Of a stretch of 64,000 nucleotides of DNA, positions 9,093 to 19,778 are shown piece by piece. This DNA is from an uncultured Planctomycetaceae bacterium (GTDB lineage Bacteria > Planctomycetota > Planctomycetia > Pirellulales > UBA1268). A program made the translations under genes and the position numbers. The notes beneath the pieces were generated by a model. The model worked only from the letters and a program-made list of their open reading frames with translations. It was not told where the DNA came from and made no database searches. The DNA lies in the NCBI GenBank assembly GCA_903885565.1, contig CAISJI010000148.1, positions 1-64,000 on the forward strand, written 5' to 3'. The first letter of the stretch is position 1, and each line of letters opens with the position of its first letter.

Positions 9093-10783
9093 GAATGTCA
9101 GGGGCAATCCGGCGGAGAGCCGACGGCTGGCGTGGGGCGGGTCTGTGCATTCTGGTGGCGGCCCTTGGGCTCAGCGCCGTCGGCTGCGGGGGGCGATCGG
9201 GGCGACCATCTCGGGCCCGCCGGCCCGCGGCGGATCAAGCACCCGCTTCCCCATCCCCCGCCATGCCGGCGATGTCACAGGAGGTGCGCGATCAGCTGCT
9301 CGACGGGGCGCTCGATGTGCTCAGCCACTTGGAAAACTACGACGAAAAGGCTGCCTACGGGCAGGTCTTTGATCGGCTGAACCAGTGGAGCCACGCCATC
9401 ACCGGCGGTGGCGCGGCCGATCCCTGGAAGCCCGATCCGCTGCTGCTCAAACTCCCCGAATCGCTGCGGGGAGCCGGCGCCGAAAAGGCGCTGGCCAGTG
9501 CTGTATTCAACGGCACAACGGACATCTCGACGCTGCGCGATCAGCGGTGGCTGGCCGATGTGGCGGCCTCTGCCCGCGGGCCGGCGATTCAGGATATCGA
9601 CGTGGCCCAGCGGCTATTTGCCTGGACGGTGCAGTCGCTGGCTATTTCGTCTGATCCTCCCATGGTGCCGACGGAGAGCACGCCGGGCACCCGCTGGTTC
9701 CAGCCCGGAGAGATACTGCTATCGGGGCGGGCTTCAGCAGCGCAGCGGGCTTGGATTTTTCTTGATCTGGTGCGACATGCCGGGCTCGATGGCGTGATGC
9801 TCGCCACTGGGGATGCCTCCCAAGGCACATTACGTCCCTGGATTCCGGCGGTGCTCTGTGGGGAAGAGGCCTATCTCTTTGATCCCGGCTATGGCCTGCC
9901 GATTCCCGGTCCCAACGGCACAGGGGTGGCCACCGCCCGGCAGGCGGCGGAAGATCCCGCGATCCTGCGAGGGATGTCTCTGCCCGATCGGCCCTATCCG
10001 GTTCAGGCGGCCGATATCGCCCGCCTCACAGTGCTGGTGCCGGCCACCGAATGGAGCCTTTCCCGCCGCATGCACATGCTCGACCGCTCCCTCGCCGGCG
10101 CCCGCAGGATTGACGTGTCGGTCGATGCCAGTGCCGTTGGAGAGCGGGCCCTCGCCGCGCTGCCGGTCGCTGGGGAGGCGACCGAGAATGGGGCCGCCGA
10201 GCGCATTGGGCTGTGGGAATTCCCCTGGCTGGTTCAGCAGCGGCGACGCGCCAGTGCGGCCGTGGTCGATGCGGCGCTCAACAAGGAACTGGCGGTCATG
10301 GGGGTGACGCTCGCGCAGGCCGACGGCACCTCCAGCGGCCGCCGCATGGTTCGTCCGCTCTATGCCGCCAGGCTGCGCGAGTTTCGCGGGGAACTGGATG
10401 GGACTGACGGCGCCAAGGCGGTCTATCTGCTTGCCCGACCAGGCAACCAGCAGATCGCCGAAGCCCTCGGCGGGATGCCGCCGCCGCAGGCCGATGCCAC
10501 CAAGCGGCTCTACGAGCAGATGAAAGAGGATGCCACCTACTGGCTCGGACTCCTGACGCTCAACGAGGGGGAGGCGGAGACCGCCGTCGATTACCTCGAG
10601 CGGATGACGCTCCAGGCCCACCCCGAAGGCCCCTGGACGGACGCCGCCCGCAGCAATCTGGCCCGGGCCAAGCTCGCTCTCGGGGAGCGGGCCGAGGGGG
10701 TGCGAATCCTTCGGGAGGACACCTCCCCGCAGCGGTTTGGCAGCCGCCTGCAGGCCGATCAATGGGAGAAAAACCAGCCTTAG
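9089..10783 (+). CDS. Putative lipoprotein with transglutaminase-like region
   Basis: Signal/lipobox-like [26 protein letters not shown]...[30 protein letters not shown]...[27 protein letters not shown] resembles the Cys/His/Asp transglutaminase-like layout. Overlaps the kdsA stop by 4 nt. Confidence 0.7.
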   Translation: MRMSGAIRRRADGWRGAGLCILVAALGLSAVGCGGRSGRPSRARRPAADQAPASPSPAMPAMSQEVRDQLLDGALDVLSHLENYDEKAAYGQVFDRLNQWSHAITGGGAADPWKPDPLLLKLPESLRGAGAEKALASAVFNGTTDISTLRDQRWLADVAASARGPAIQDIDVAQRLFAWTVQSLAISSDPPMVPTESTPGTRWFQPGEILLSGRASAAQRAWIFLDLVRHAGLDGVMLATGDASQGTLRPWIPAVLCGEEAYLFDPGYGLPIPGPNGTGVATARQAAEDPAILRGMSLPDRPYPVQAADIARLTVLVPATEWSLSRRMHMLDRSLAGARRIDVSVDASAVGERALAALPVAGEATENGAAERIGLWEFPWLVQQRRRASAAVVDAALNKELAVMGVTLAQADGTSSGRRMVRPLYAARLREFRGELDGTDGAKAVYLLARPGNQQIAEALGGMPPPQADATKRLYEQMKEDATYWLGLLTLNEGEAETAVDYLERMTLQAHPEGPWTDAARSNLARAKLALGERAEGVRILREDTSPQRFGSRLQADQWEKNQP

Positions 10784-10912
10784 CGTCTGTTTCCCGCCCG
10801 TCAGCCTGCTTCGCGTTGCCTCTTTGAGGAGAAATGGATACGCTGAAGGGCTTCGAACCGGTTCCCCATTCCCCGCCGGGCTCATCCGAGCCGGGCCCAG
10901 CCCACGATTTCC

Positions 10913-11182
10913 ATGAAAGACGACATCCATCCGCGTTACATCGACACCGTGGTCCGCTGCGGTTGTGGCAACACATTCAACACCCGCAGCACCATGCCCG
11001 AGTTGAAGGTCGACATTTGCAATGTCTGCCATCCCTTTTTCACCGGCAAGCTGAAGTTTGTCGATACGGCCGGGCGGATTGAGAAGTTCAAGTCGAAGTT
11101 TGCCAGTGCCGGCTATGCAAGCCTGAAAAAGGGCAAGAAGGCGGCCGTCGAAGCGGTGCCAACCGAACCGGCAGCTTCCTAA
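10913..11182 (+). CDS. rpmE: 50S ribosomal protein L31 (zinc-binding form)
   Basis: [63 protein letters not shown]. Confidence 0.96.
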   Translation: MKDDIHPRYIDTVVRCGCGNTFNTRSTMPELKVDICNVCHPFFTGKLKFVDTAGRIEKFKSKFASAGYASLKKGKKAAVEAVPTEPAAS

Positions 11183-11280
11183 GCCTGGCTGGGCCGAATC
11201 CCTGACATCAGCGGCTTCGCTCCCCCAGTGAAGCCCCCTGCCCCTTCGGCCAGCCTGCGATTCCCCCACCGGCTCGATCC

Positions 11281-12366
11281 ATGCGCGAACAACTCCAAGC
11301 CAAGCTTTCCCGATTCGAGGAACTTGAACGGGAGATGGCCGATCCCGACGTACAGGCCCAGGCATCGCGGATGGCAGCGGTGGCTCGGGAACACGGGTCG
11401 CTGGCCAAGTTGGCGCTGCGGTATCGGGCCTTTGTGGCGATGGAACGGCAGATTGCCGAACTCAGCGAGATGGCCCGGGACAACGATCCCGAATTGCAGG
11501 CCATGGCCTTGGCAGAGCTGCCTGCACTCCAGCAGCAGCGCGAGCAGGAGTGGGATTCCCTGCTTGATCTCAGCTCCGACGACGAAGATGCCGACCGCCC
11601 CCGCTGCATCATGGAGCTGCGTGCCGGCACCGGCGGCGACGAGGCGGCGCTGTTTGTGCGCGATCTCTATGAGATGTATCGCCGCTACTGCACGGAGCAG
11701 GGCTGGGATGTGGAGGTGCTCGATGCCAGCAGCACGGAGCTGGGCGGCTTCAAGGAGGTGGTGCTGGGCATCTCCGGTGAATCGGTCTACCGGCGGCTGC
11801 AGCACGAGAGCGGCGGACATCGCGTGCAGCGGGTTCCCGATACGGAAACCAAGGGGCGGATTCACACCTCCGCGGCGACTGTCGCCGTCCTCCCGGAGCC
11901 GGAGGATGTGGAGGTGTCGATCGCACCCGACGAATACCGCAAAGACCTGTTCTGTGCCAGCGGCCCCGGTGGGCAGCATGTCAATAAGACCGCCTCGGCG
12001 GTGCGCCTGACCCACCTCGAGTCAGGCCTCGTCGTGCAGTGCCAGGATGAGAAGAGCCAGCACAAAAATCTGGCCAAAGCGCTTCGCGTGCTCAAGACCA
12101 GGCTCTACGAACTCAGACGGAGTGTCGAGCATGAAAAGCGCGCCATAGAGCGCCGCACGCTCGTTGGCTCCGGCGATCGCAGCCAGCGGGTGCGCACCTA
12201 CAACTTTCCGCAAAACAGGCTGACCGATCACCGCATCAACGAGAGCTTTACGCTCGATCAGGTGATGGCCGGGCGGCTGTCGTTGGTGATCGAGGCGACC
12301 GAGCAGCATGCGCGCCAGCAGCGCAAGGCGGCGATGGAACAATCGGCCAAGCCGTTGGCCACGTAA
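11281..12366 (+). CDS. prfA: Peptide chain release factor 1
   Basis: [69 protein letters not shown]. Confidence 0.97.
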   Translation: MREQLQAKLSRFEELEREMADPDVQAQASRMAAVAREHGSLAKLALRYRAFVAMERQIAELSEMARDNDPELQAMALAELPALQQQREQEWDSLLDLSSDDEDADRPRCIMELRAGTGGDEAALFVRDLYEMYRRYCTEQGWDVEVLDASSTELGGFKEVVLGISGESVYRRLQHESGGHRVQRVPDTETKGRIHTSAATVAVLPEPEDVEVSIAPDEYRKDLFCASGPGGQHVNKTASAVRLTHLESGLVVQCQDEKSQHKNLAKALRVLKTRLYELRRSVEHEKRAIERRTLVGSGDRSQRVRTYNFPQNRLTDHRINESFTLDQVMAGRLSLVIEATEQHARQQRKAAMEQSAKPLAT

Positions 12367-12393
12367 AAATATTTTTCGCGCGACGGAGCATCT

Positions 12394-13263
12394 ATGAGCG
12401 ACGACGTGTGGACGGTGGGACGACTGCTGACGTGGACCTCCGACTGGCTGGCCACGCGGGGCAGTGAGACGCCGCGACTCGATGCCGAGGTGCTGCTGGC
12501 GCACGTTCGCGGCTGCCCCCGCATTGCCCTCTACACGGCCTTCGAAACGCCGGTGGATGAAGCGCAGCGGGGCCGGTTTCGCGGCTTGGTCAAACGCCGC
12601 GGCGAGGGGGAGCCGGTGGCCTATCTGGTGGGAAACAGGGAGTTTTTCTCGTTGCCGCTGCGGGTCTCGTCTGCTGTGCTCGTGCCCCGGCCGGAAACCG
12701 AAGATCTCGTGGTGCGCGTGATCGACATCTGTCGCGATTCTGCCGCCCCCCGCATTGCCGATGTGGGCACGGGATCGGGCGCGATCGTCGTGGCCCTGGC
12801 GAAGCACCTGCCGCGGGCGACTTTTCTCGCCACCGATATTTCGCCGCAGGCGCTCGAGGTGGCCCGGGAGAATGCCGCCCGCCACGGCTGTGCAGAACGG
12901 ATCGAATTCGTGGTCTGCGACCTGCTCGATGCGCCGGCGGGGGCCGGGCCATGGGATGTGGTGGTGAGTAATCCGCCCTATGTGCGCGAGGACGAATTCG
13001 CACTCCTGCCGCGCGATGTGCGGCTGCATGAGCCGCGGGGGGCGCTGGTGGCCGGGCCCCGCGGCGTGGAGGTGCTGGAGCGATTGGCCGCCGTAGCTGC
13101 GGAACGCCTCGTGCCCGGCGGCTGGCTGCTGATGGAAACGGGCCCCGCCGTGGCGGCCGCCAGCGAAGCTGCCCTTGAGCAGCAGCCTGAGCTGGTCCGC
13201 GAGCCGACGCTGCTGGATACGGCGGGTCTGGCCCGCGTGGTGCGGGCCAGACGCCGTTCCTGA
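12394..13263 (+). CDS. prmC: Release factor glutamine methyltransferase
   Basis: PVAYLVGNREFFSLPLRVSSAVLVPRPETEDLV, IADVGTGSGAIVVALA, VVSNPPYVRE; adjacent to prfA. Confidence 0.95.
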   Translation: MSDDVWTVGRLLTWTSDWLATRGSETPRLDAEVLLAHVRGCPRIALYTAFETPVDEAQRGRFRGLVKRRGEGEPVAYLVGNREFFSLPLRVSSAVLVPRPETEDLVVRVIDICRDSAAPRIADVGTGSGAIVVALAKHLPRATFLATDISPQALEVARENAARHGCAERIEFVVCDLLDAPAGAGPWDVVVSNPPYVREDEFALLPRDVRLHEPRGALVAGPRGVEVLERLAAVAAERLVPGGWLLMETGPAVAAASEAALEQQPELVREPTLLDTAGLARVVRARRRS

Positions 13264-13292
13264 GAGAAGATATTTTCCGTGGCCTGGAGAAC

Positions 13293-14051
13293 TCAGGCAG
13301 AAACCGGTTCGGGAGTGGCGCCCTTGCCGGCAGCAGAGAGGAACCGATCCTTCACGGAGTTGAAGTTTTGCATCGAATAGAGATGCATGTAGATCAGTTC
13401 CAGTTCGTCGGTCTTGGCGAGTGAGGTGAGGGCCTCGCCGCTGAGCGTGCGCAGGCGGCTGCGGGCGACCGCCAGAAAACCGCCAATCAGGGTTTTTTCT
13501 CCCCCAGGGCTGGTGAGTTCGGCCTGCATCGGCTCCAGCAGGTTGAGCTCTTTGAGCCGTCGGCCGAACGCCCGAGTGCGCTCAAACTGCACCTGGTATT
13601 CCTTGAGAAAGGCGAGGACCTGCTCGACGTAGGCGCTCGGCTTGTTGTCGGCCCCGAAGAGCTTCTGCCCGCGCCCTTCCCGGTTGAAGCCGGGGTGCGT
13701 CTCGTCGATACAGAGCGTCAGCGTTTGCTGATCGTTGCTGATGGCGAAGACGAACGGGTAGCGGCGGATGAACGAAGGCACATACTTCGCCTCCCATTGG
13801 GAATCGGAAGAGAGGTAGAGATTCTGCTCGGGGCGCACTCCCAGCACCGCCACCGGCATGACGTCATCCCCCGATTCGGTGAACACGATGGCGTATTCTG
13901 CCGCCGCTGGCACGATCTCGACCGCCATCAGCGGGACCGCATTGACGCCGGAACTGAAGCCATAGTCGTTCGACGGGTCAAACGACATCTCCCCATGCTG
14001 CGCGAACGTGACTGGGATCGCAGATTCGTAGATCAGCAACTGCTTGGCCAT
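13293..14051 (-). CDS. SapC family protein
   Basis: 252 aa; VNAVPLMAVEIVPAAAEYAIVFT...YVPSFIRRYPFVFA...LCIDETHPGF...LFGADNKPSAYVEQVLAFLKEY, typical of the SapC family. Confidence 0.85.
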   Translation of the reverse strand: MAKQLLIYESAIPVTFAQHGEMSFDPSNDYGFSSGVNAVPLMAVEIVPAAAEYAIVFTESGDDVMPVAVLGVRPEQNLYLSSDSQWEAKYVPSFIRRYPFVFAISNDQQTLTLCIDETHPGFNREGRGQKLFGADNKPSAYVEQVLAFLKEYQVQFERTRAFGRRLKELNLLEPMQAELTSPGGEKTLIGGFLAVARSRLRTLSGEALTSLAKTDELELIYMHLYSMQNFNSVKDRFLSAAGKGATPEPVSA

Positions 14052-14398
14052 GGGAAGAGCTTTCTGATGGGCTATGGGTCGGGCGTGCCCGACACCGTGA
14101 TGAAGAAAAAGCTGGGGGCAGACACCGGAGGCGCAGGGCGGGTCTCTGCCTTGGCCCTGCGCTCCCCAGTTCGGAGTCTATCGTCTCGCAGTTCCCAGCG
14201 GAATATGCGGGGGGGAGGGGCTGAGCCGCCCATGGAGGTCTTTTTTCGGCCGGCGCTTGAGAAGCTCGGGCGGGGGGCGATCCAAATCTGCCGCCGGAGG
14301 AATGGTTGACTGGTGTACACCACCGGTGTAGACCAGTTTGAATCTGGGCCGAATGGGAGCGGCCACCAGCCGATTGGGCAGAGGCGGGGAAGCATCCG

Positions 14399-17170
14399 AT
14401 GGCGACGCGGCCGGACCTTTTCGGCACAGGCGTGGAACGGGGCCGTGCGGCGGCGGAGATCGTCCTGCGCTTTCTGCGCTCGGCAGGTGGGTGGGCCGAT
14501 GAATCTGTCCGCTGGGCAGCCAGGCATCTCGGCAGGCATCGGCGGCACGAGCCGTTGCCCAGTCGGCCGCTGGTGGTGGTGGCGGCCAGCCTCGCGGCAG
14601 GGTGTGCCGTGGCGCTCTGCTGGGAACTCTCCCCTCGGGTCTGCTGGCTGCTGGGGGCAGCGGGGGCATGTCTGTGGCTGGCGCTGTTTCGCCGCGGGAA
14701 TTCGCCGGCAGCTGCAGGTGTGTTGGTGGTATCAATTGCCTGCGCCGGGGCGGGCTGGTCTGCAGCCCGCTGGAATCTGTTTTCGGCTGCTGATCTGGCT
14801 TGGAGCCTGGGGCCCCAGCCCGGGCCTGTGGCCCTGGAGGGAGTGGTGCTCCAGACGCCGCAGCGGTTGCCGACACAGGGCGTTTCCACGCCGGGGCACA
14901 GCCCGATGGAGAAGGCCAGCGAATGGCTCCTGCGGGTGGAGGGGGTTCGGGCAGGCAGTGTCTGGCAGGCAGCGGCTGGCCGGGCCGCGGTGTTTGTCGA
15001 AGGCCCGCCCCCCGATCTGATCGTCGGCAGCCGGATCCGCCTGTTCGGCCGCGGCATGCGTCCCGGCCCCGCACTCAATCCAGGGGAGTTTGATCTGCGG
15101 GAGCGGGCCAGAGCGCTGCGTTGCCTGTCGATCGTGCGCACCGAAGGGGCCGGGGCCATCACGGTGTTGGAGGTTCCGCCAGCCCTGACGCTCGCCTCCC
15201 TGCTCGACGAAATTCGGGCCCGCGGGGAGCGGACGCTGCAGGGCTGCCTCTCGCCGCAGCGGGCCCCGCTGGCCGCAGCGCTTTTGCTCGGCAGTCGGGA
15301 TTCGCTGCCGAGCGAGGAATCGCAGGAATTCCTCGTCACCGGCACGATCCATATTCTTTCCATCTCCGGACTGCATGTGGCGTTGCTGGCCATGGCACTG
15401 TTTCAACTGCTGCGGGCAGTGGCGGTGCCGCGCCAGTGGTCATTGCTGGCGGTGGCGGTGGCGACGGGCCTCTATATGCTGCTGGTGCACCCCGAAACGC
15501 CCGTGGTGCGGGCCACGCTGCTGGTGTGGCTGTCGTGTCTCGGGGGGGCGGTGGGGCGCCGGTCGCTGGCGCTCAATGCGTTGGCGGCTGCTGCCATCTG
15601 TGTGCTGCTCTGGCATCCCCCTGAGGTGTTTCGCATCGGCAGCCAACTGTCATTTCTCTCCACCGCTGTGCTGATTGGTGCCGCCGCCGCCTGGCATCGT
15701 TCGGCGGCTCCTGCAGATCCTCTGGAACGGCTCATCGAACAGAGCCGCACGCCGCTGGAGCGGTGGCTGCGACGGGCGGGACGCAGCGTGGGGGAATTGG
15801 TGCTGTTGGGGACTGCGGTGTGGGTGGTGACGGCGCCTCTGGTAGCCCAGCGATTTCATTTGGTGAGTCCGGTGGGATTGCTGCTCAATCCGGTTCTCAG
15901 TCCGCTGGTGGCGCTGGCCATGGGCTGGGGATTTCTCTGCCTGGCTGCGGCCCCCTTCTCCACGCTGCTGGCGGGCCTGTGCGGGGCCGGTTGTGACGCA
16001 ACACTCGGGCTGATCTCCGCCTGCGTCTCCTGGGCTGCGGCGCTGCCGGGAGGCTACGCATGGGTCTGTGGGCCGCCCGGCTGGTGGGTGGCGGGTTGGT
16101 ATCTTCTGCTGGTACTGATCCTGCTGTGGATGCCTGCCCACCGGCTTCGATCGCTGCGCACCTGGGGAGTCGTGGTCATCGCCTGGCTCGGCGTGGGACA
16201 GGTGGCCGCCACGGTGTCCTATCTCTGTACGCGTCCACTGCAGTTGGAGGCGGTGGTGGTGGCGATGGGGCATGGCTGCGGGATTGTGGTGCGCAGTCCC
16301 ACCGGTCGCTGTCTGGTGTATGACGCCGGCCGGCTGGGGGCCCCGGGGGCAGCACGCCGAGCGATGGCCGCAGTGCTGTGGAGCGAGGGGGTGCGACGGA
16401 TCGATACGCTGGTGATCTCCCATGCCGACGCCGACCACTTCAACGCTGTTCCCGAACTCCTCGAACGGTTCAGCGTGGGGGAAGTGGTCGTCTCCCGGGC
16501 CTTTTTGCAGAGCGACTCGTTCGCCGTGGCCGATCTTCTGCGGAAAACGCAGGCCACGGGAGTGCCGGTGAAGACCGTGGTTGCCGGGGATGCCCTGCCC
16601 TTCGACGATCTCTGCCGGGTGCGCGTGCTCCACCCCAATCCAGAACCCAATCCAGAAGATGAGGCTTCCGCGGCAGAGCCTGAGGCGAGCGACGATAATC
16701 AATCGAGCCTGGTGCTGGCGGTGGAGTCGGCTGGTAGGCGGTTGTTGCTGACGGGCGATTTGGAAGGAGAGGCGCTGGAGCGGTTTGTGGGGGCTGATCC
16801 CGACCCCTGCGATGCCCTCGTCGCGCCCCACCATGGCAGTGGCACAACGCTGCCCCCTACTCTGGCCACGGCCACCGTTCCCGATTGGGTGATCGTCAGC
16901 GGCGTGGGGGGGGCGCGCTGGGGTGAGGTGCGGGACGCCTACGCCAACTCACGGTCTGATGGTCGGCCGGCCCGCGTGCTCAAGACCGGTGGAGAAGGGG
17001 CGATCCGGCTGCGGTTCACCGCCGCGGGAACCTCGGTACAGCAGTTTCGCAGCGGTTTCTGGGTTGACGTTACCACTCCCGATGCCAGCGTCGGGCCCCC
17101 CCTTACGCCCCTGTTGTCTCCCGCTTCAGCCGCCATCCAGCGGCCGCCAATAACACCACGTTGGCGATAA
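14399..17170 (+). CDS. comEC: ComEC/Rec2 family competence protein
   Basis: Multi-TM N-terminus with GTIHILSISGLHVALLAM, and a C-terminal metallo-beta-lactamase-like domain (VISHADADHFNAVPELLERF, NQSSLVLAVESAGRRLLLTGDLE, DALVAPHHGSGTTL). Confidence 0.92.
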   Translation: MATRPDLFGTGVERGRAAAEIVLRFLRSAGGWADESVRWAARHLGRHRRHEPLPSRPLVVVAASLAAGCAVALCWELSPRVCWLLGAAGACLWLALFRRGNSPAAAGVLVVSIACAGAGWSAARWNLFSAADLAWSLGPQPGPVALEGVVLQTPQRLPTQGVSTPGHSPMEKASEWLLRVEGVRAGSVWQAAAGRAAVFVEGPPPDLIVGSRIRLFGRGMRPGPALNPGEFDLRERARALRCLSIVRTEGAGAITVLEVPPALTLASLLDEIRARGERTLQGCLSPQRAPLAAALLLGSRDSLPSEESQEFLVTGTIHILSISGLHVALLAMALFQLLRAVAVPRQWSLLAVAVATGLYMLLVHPETPVVRATLLVWLSCLGGAVGRRSLALNALAAAAICVLLWHPPEVFRIGSQLSFLSTAVLIGAAAAWHRSAAPADPLERLIEQSRTPLERWLRRAGRSVGELVLLGTAVWVVTAPLVAQRFHLVSPVGLLLNPVLSPLVALAMGWGFLCLAAAPFSTLLAGLCGAGCDATLGLISACVSWAAALPGGYAWVCGPPGWWVAGWYLLLVLILLWMPAHRLRSLRTWGVVVIAWLGVGQVAATVSYLCTRPLQLEAVVVAMGHGCGIVVRSPTGRCLVYDAGRLGAPGAARRAMAAVLWSEGVRRIDTLVISHADADHFNAVPELLERFSVGEVVVSRAFLQSDSFAVADLLRKTQATGVPVKTVVAGDALPFDDLCRVRVLHPNPEPNPEDEASAAEPEASDDNQSSLVLAVESAGRRLLLTGDLEGEALERFVGADPDPCDALVAPHHGSGTTLPPTLATATVPDWVIVSGVGGARWGEVRDAYANSRSDGRPARVLKTGGEGAIRLRFTAAGTSVQQFRSGFWVDVTTPDASVGPPLTPLLSPASAAIQRPPITPRWR

Positions 17171-19778
17171 GGAAGGCAAAGAATTCGGTTTGTCCCCCCT
17201 GCCCGAAGCCATAGGAATGCAGTCCGGCCCCCAGCAGGAAATTGACGCCATACCACGACATCCCGATCACCGCCGCGCCCAGCACGCTTCCCGCCGCCAG
17301 ACCGAAATTGCCGATCCAGCCCGCATATCGTCCATGGAGCACCACGAGATAGGCCAGCAGCGAGACCAACGCCCACACTTCCTTTGGATCCCACCCCCAG
17401 AAACGGCCCCAGGAGACGTCGGCCCACAGCCCCCCCAGGATCGTGCCGGCAGCCAACAGGAGCACCGCCACCTGCATTGCCTTGTAGATGAATCCCGCCA
17501 GTTCGGCGCACGCTGCCGGGGGACGTTTGCCACCGCCTGCTGTCGGCCGGTACGAGCCGAGCAGGTAGTGCCCCAGGGATAACAGGCCCAGCCCCCACGC
17601 CAGTGCCCCGGCGGCATAGCTGGAGACGATTGTCAGGACATGGATGGTGAGCCAGAAGTTGTCCCGCAACACCGGCTGTAGCGGACTAAACTGCTTGCCT
17701 GGAATCGGAAAAAACCAGGCGATGAATGTGCCGGCGAAGGCCACCGCCGTGACGACCAGGCCAAACGACTTGCGGGAGTAAACCTCCGGGAGCATCTCCT
17801 GGAGATGGCCGTTTCGCCACGACAGCGGTACCGCAGCCACAGCCGTCAGCAGTGTCAGGAGGACTCGCGGCAGATACCAAACCGTCGGTAGCAGCATCGA
17901 CAGGCCCACCAGCCAGACCACGAGGTTGTTGAGGTTGGGGAGGGACCGGTCGATATCGGTCTGCGGGAGCAGGTTGACGATCGTGCGACCACCGGCGGCG
18001 TAGGGGGCGATCGTCAGCACCCAGAGCACAAGCGCTGCCACGGCCACCCGAGGCAGAAGCAGCCCCCACTGCACGAGATTCCAGCCGGTCGATCCGCCCA
18101 GCAGGCCCTGCTGCCGCTGGTCCAGGGCAACAGCCTCGCCGGGCACCAGGTTTCCCAGCGGCTCCGGCAGCGCCGTCAGCCGCCAGGCATCCCCCAGCCC
18201 GCGGGCGCAGGCCGGAGCGAGCAGAAAACAGAGCCCCAACAGCGAGAGGAAAAACGGCACGTAGATCACCGTTTCGTACATGTTGGTCACGGGAGCCCAG
18301 CCGGTGATCGCCACGCGCGAGCCGAATGCTGCTGCCGTCCAGAGGAGTTCGAAAGCCAACAGGCCGGTGCCCAGCCAGAACATCACCCCGCGGGCCCGGC
18401 TGACGGCCAGAGCGAAGGCGCCGAGTGCCAGCAGGCTGGCAACCCACGACAGCCGGAACGGATCGCTCTGGTTGTAGACAACCTCCCGCCGCGTGCTGCC
18501 TGCCGCGGGGTAGGTGGTGTGGCGCAGCAGATCGGCGTCGGCCCGTCCTACCGGCAGGTTTTGGCGCAGGGGATCGATGGCATCCCCCAAGGCCCTGAGG
18601 CGGGTCGCCAGATTTTCAGATGCCGCCCGGGCATCGGCCGGACGGGCCTGATCGCTGGGCGCCGCGGTCACCACCGCCGCCAGAGCGGCGAAGGCGCTGC
18701 GCACCGCCGTCACGCGGTCTGCTGGATAGCCCGGCAGCAGCGCTTCGGGGGCATCCAGCAGCGTCGACAAGCTCAGCCATGGCGCCATGTCTTCCTGGGC
18801 AGTGCGTTCGGTCTCCAGAGCCTCGGCATGGAGGGCAGGCACCACCAGCAGACCGCCGCCGTTGTCGTACAGCGATTCCCCCAGCACATCCAGCCAATCG
18901 GTGAACAGGCGCAGTGAACGCTGCACGTCGGCGGCGGGGGTGCCAATCGCCGTCCGTAGGTCGGCGAAGGCCTGTTGCACTCCCTCCACTCGCGAGACCG
19001 CATCGGAGGTGGGGAAGCGGGAAGACTGGCCGAGCGATTCCGCCAGCGACAACAAGGCAGCATCGAGTTTCCCCAGCGATTCCTCGGGCACGCTCCCTCC
19101 GTCAGCCAGGCGGGTGCGCAATGGCTTCCACGCCGCCGCCACCTGTTCGAAGCTCCGCAGGAATTTTGTCCGCCCGACGCTGTCGGCCGCCGCCCGGAAT
19201 GAAAGCTGCCGCCAGGTGACGTAGGCCTGCCAGAGTTGCTCCACCTTGGCATCGACCCCCTCGGCGCGAAAAGGGCTTCCGGTGGCCATCGATTCCCGCC
19301 GGCTCTGATCGAGGGCCAGCAGGCGGCGGCGCAGCGGTTCGCTCTCGGCAACATCGGCGGGAGAAGCATATTTCAGACGGCGTTTCCCTCCGGGATCTGT
19401 CGCGAATATCGGTAGTTCCAACAGTGCCCGCAGCTCTTCATGTTCGGCGATCAGAAAGGGGATCTCCTCCCAGGCTTGTGGCCGCACCAGCCAGTCGAGC
19501 AGCAGTTCATCGGCCTCCCACTTCACCAGCGCTCCCGCCGGTCCCGTCGCCAGACGGGGCGACTGCGTGTTGCAGATCGCCTCGCTATGCCGGCGGGCAA
19601 AGGTGTCCAGCGGCATGATCCGCCCATCCTCAAGCACTGGGATCTCCCGCCAGGCGGCCAAGCCGCTGGAGAGTCCGGGGACTGGGGCATCGGCTGTTGC
19701 CAACTGGGCCCACAGGCCCGCCAGTATCAGGCACAGGGCGGTCCTCTCGAGCCAGCGGTGTGTGGTGGGCATCATCAT
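17103..19778 (-). CDS. ccsA: Cytochrome c biogenesis protein CcsA-like, with long N-terminal extension
   Basis: C-terminal CcsA signature WADVSWGRFWGWDPKEVWALVSLLAYLVVLHGRYAG, ITGWAPVTNMYETVIYVPFFLSLLG, many TM helices. Overlaps the upstream ResB gene by 4 nt. Confidence 0.9.
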   Translation of the reverse strand: MMMPTTHRWLERTALCLILAGLWAQLATADAPVPGLSSGLAAWREIPVLEDGRIMPLDTFARRHSEAICNTQSPRLATGPAGALVKWEADELLLDWLVRPQAWEEIPFLIAEHEELRALLELPIFATDPGGKRRLKYASPADVAESEPLRRRLLALDQSRRESMATGSPFRAEGVDAKVEQLWQAYVTWRQLSFRAAADSVGRTKFLRSFEQVAAAWKPLRTRLADGGSVPEESLGKLDAALLSLAESLGQSSRFPTSDAVSRVEGVQQAFADLRTAIGTPAADVQRSLRLFTDWLDVLGESLYDNGGGLLVVPALHAEALETERTAQEDMAPWLSLSTLLDAPEALLPGYPADRVTAVRSAFAALAAVVTAAPSDQARPADARAASENLATRLRALGDAIDPLRQNLPVGRADADLLRHTTYPAAGSTRREVVYNQSDPFRLSWVASLLALGAFALAVSRARGVMFWLGTGLLAFELLWTAAAFGSRVAITGWAPVTNMYETVIYVPFFLSLLGLCFLLAPACARGLGDAWRLTALPEPLGNLVPGEAVALDQRQQGLLGGSTGWNLVQWGLLLPRVAVAALVLWVLTIAPYAAGGRTIVNLLPQTDIDRSLPNLNNLVVWLVGLSMLLPTVWYLPRVLLTLLTAVAAVPLSWRNGHLQEMLPEVYSRKSFGLVVTAVAFAGTFIAWFFPIPGKQFSPLQPVLRDNFWLTIHVLTIVSSYAAGALAWGLGLLSLGHYLLGSYRPTAGGGKRPPAACAELAGFIYKAMQVAVLLLAAGTILGGLWADVSWGRFWGWDPKEVWALVSLLAYLVVLHGRYAGWIGNFGLAAGSVLGAAVIGMSWYGVNFLLGAGLHSYGFGQGGQTEFFAFLIANVVLLAAAGWRLKRETTGA

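Noticed and set aside
9830-11365. 511-aa minus-strand ORF
   Set aside because: Antisense to the transglutaminase-like gene, rpmE and prfA; composition is the reverse-complement shadow expected in GC-rich DNA.
12365-12376. AAAAATATTTTT palindrome between prfA and prmC
   Set aside because: Short AT palindrome spanning the prfA stop; no GC stem, so not a convincing terminator or operator.
13978-15393. 471-aa minus-strand ORF
   Set aside because: Antisense to the comEC N-terminus; Pro/Ser/Arg-rich shadow ORF without domain motifs.
15650-16834. 394-aa minus-strand ORF
   Set aside because: Antisense to comEC; His/Gln-rich shadow ORF.
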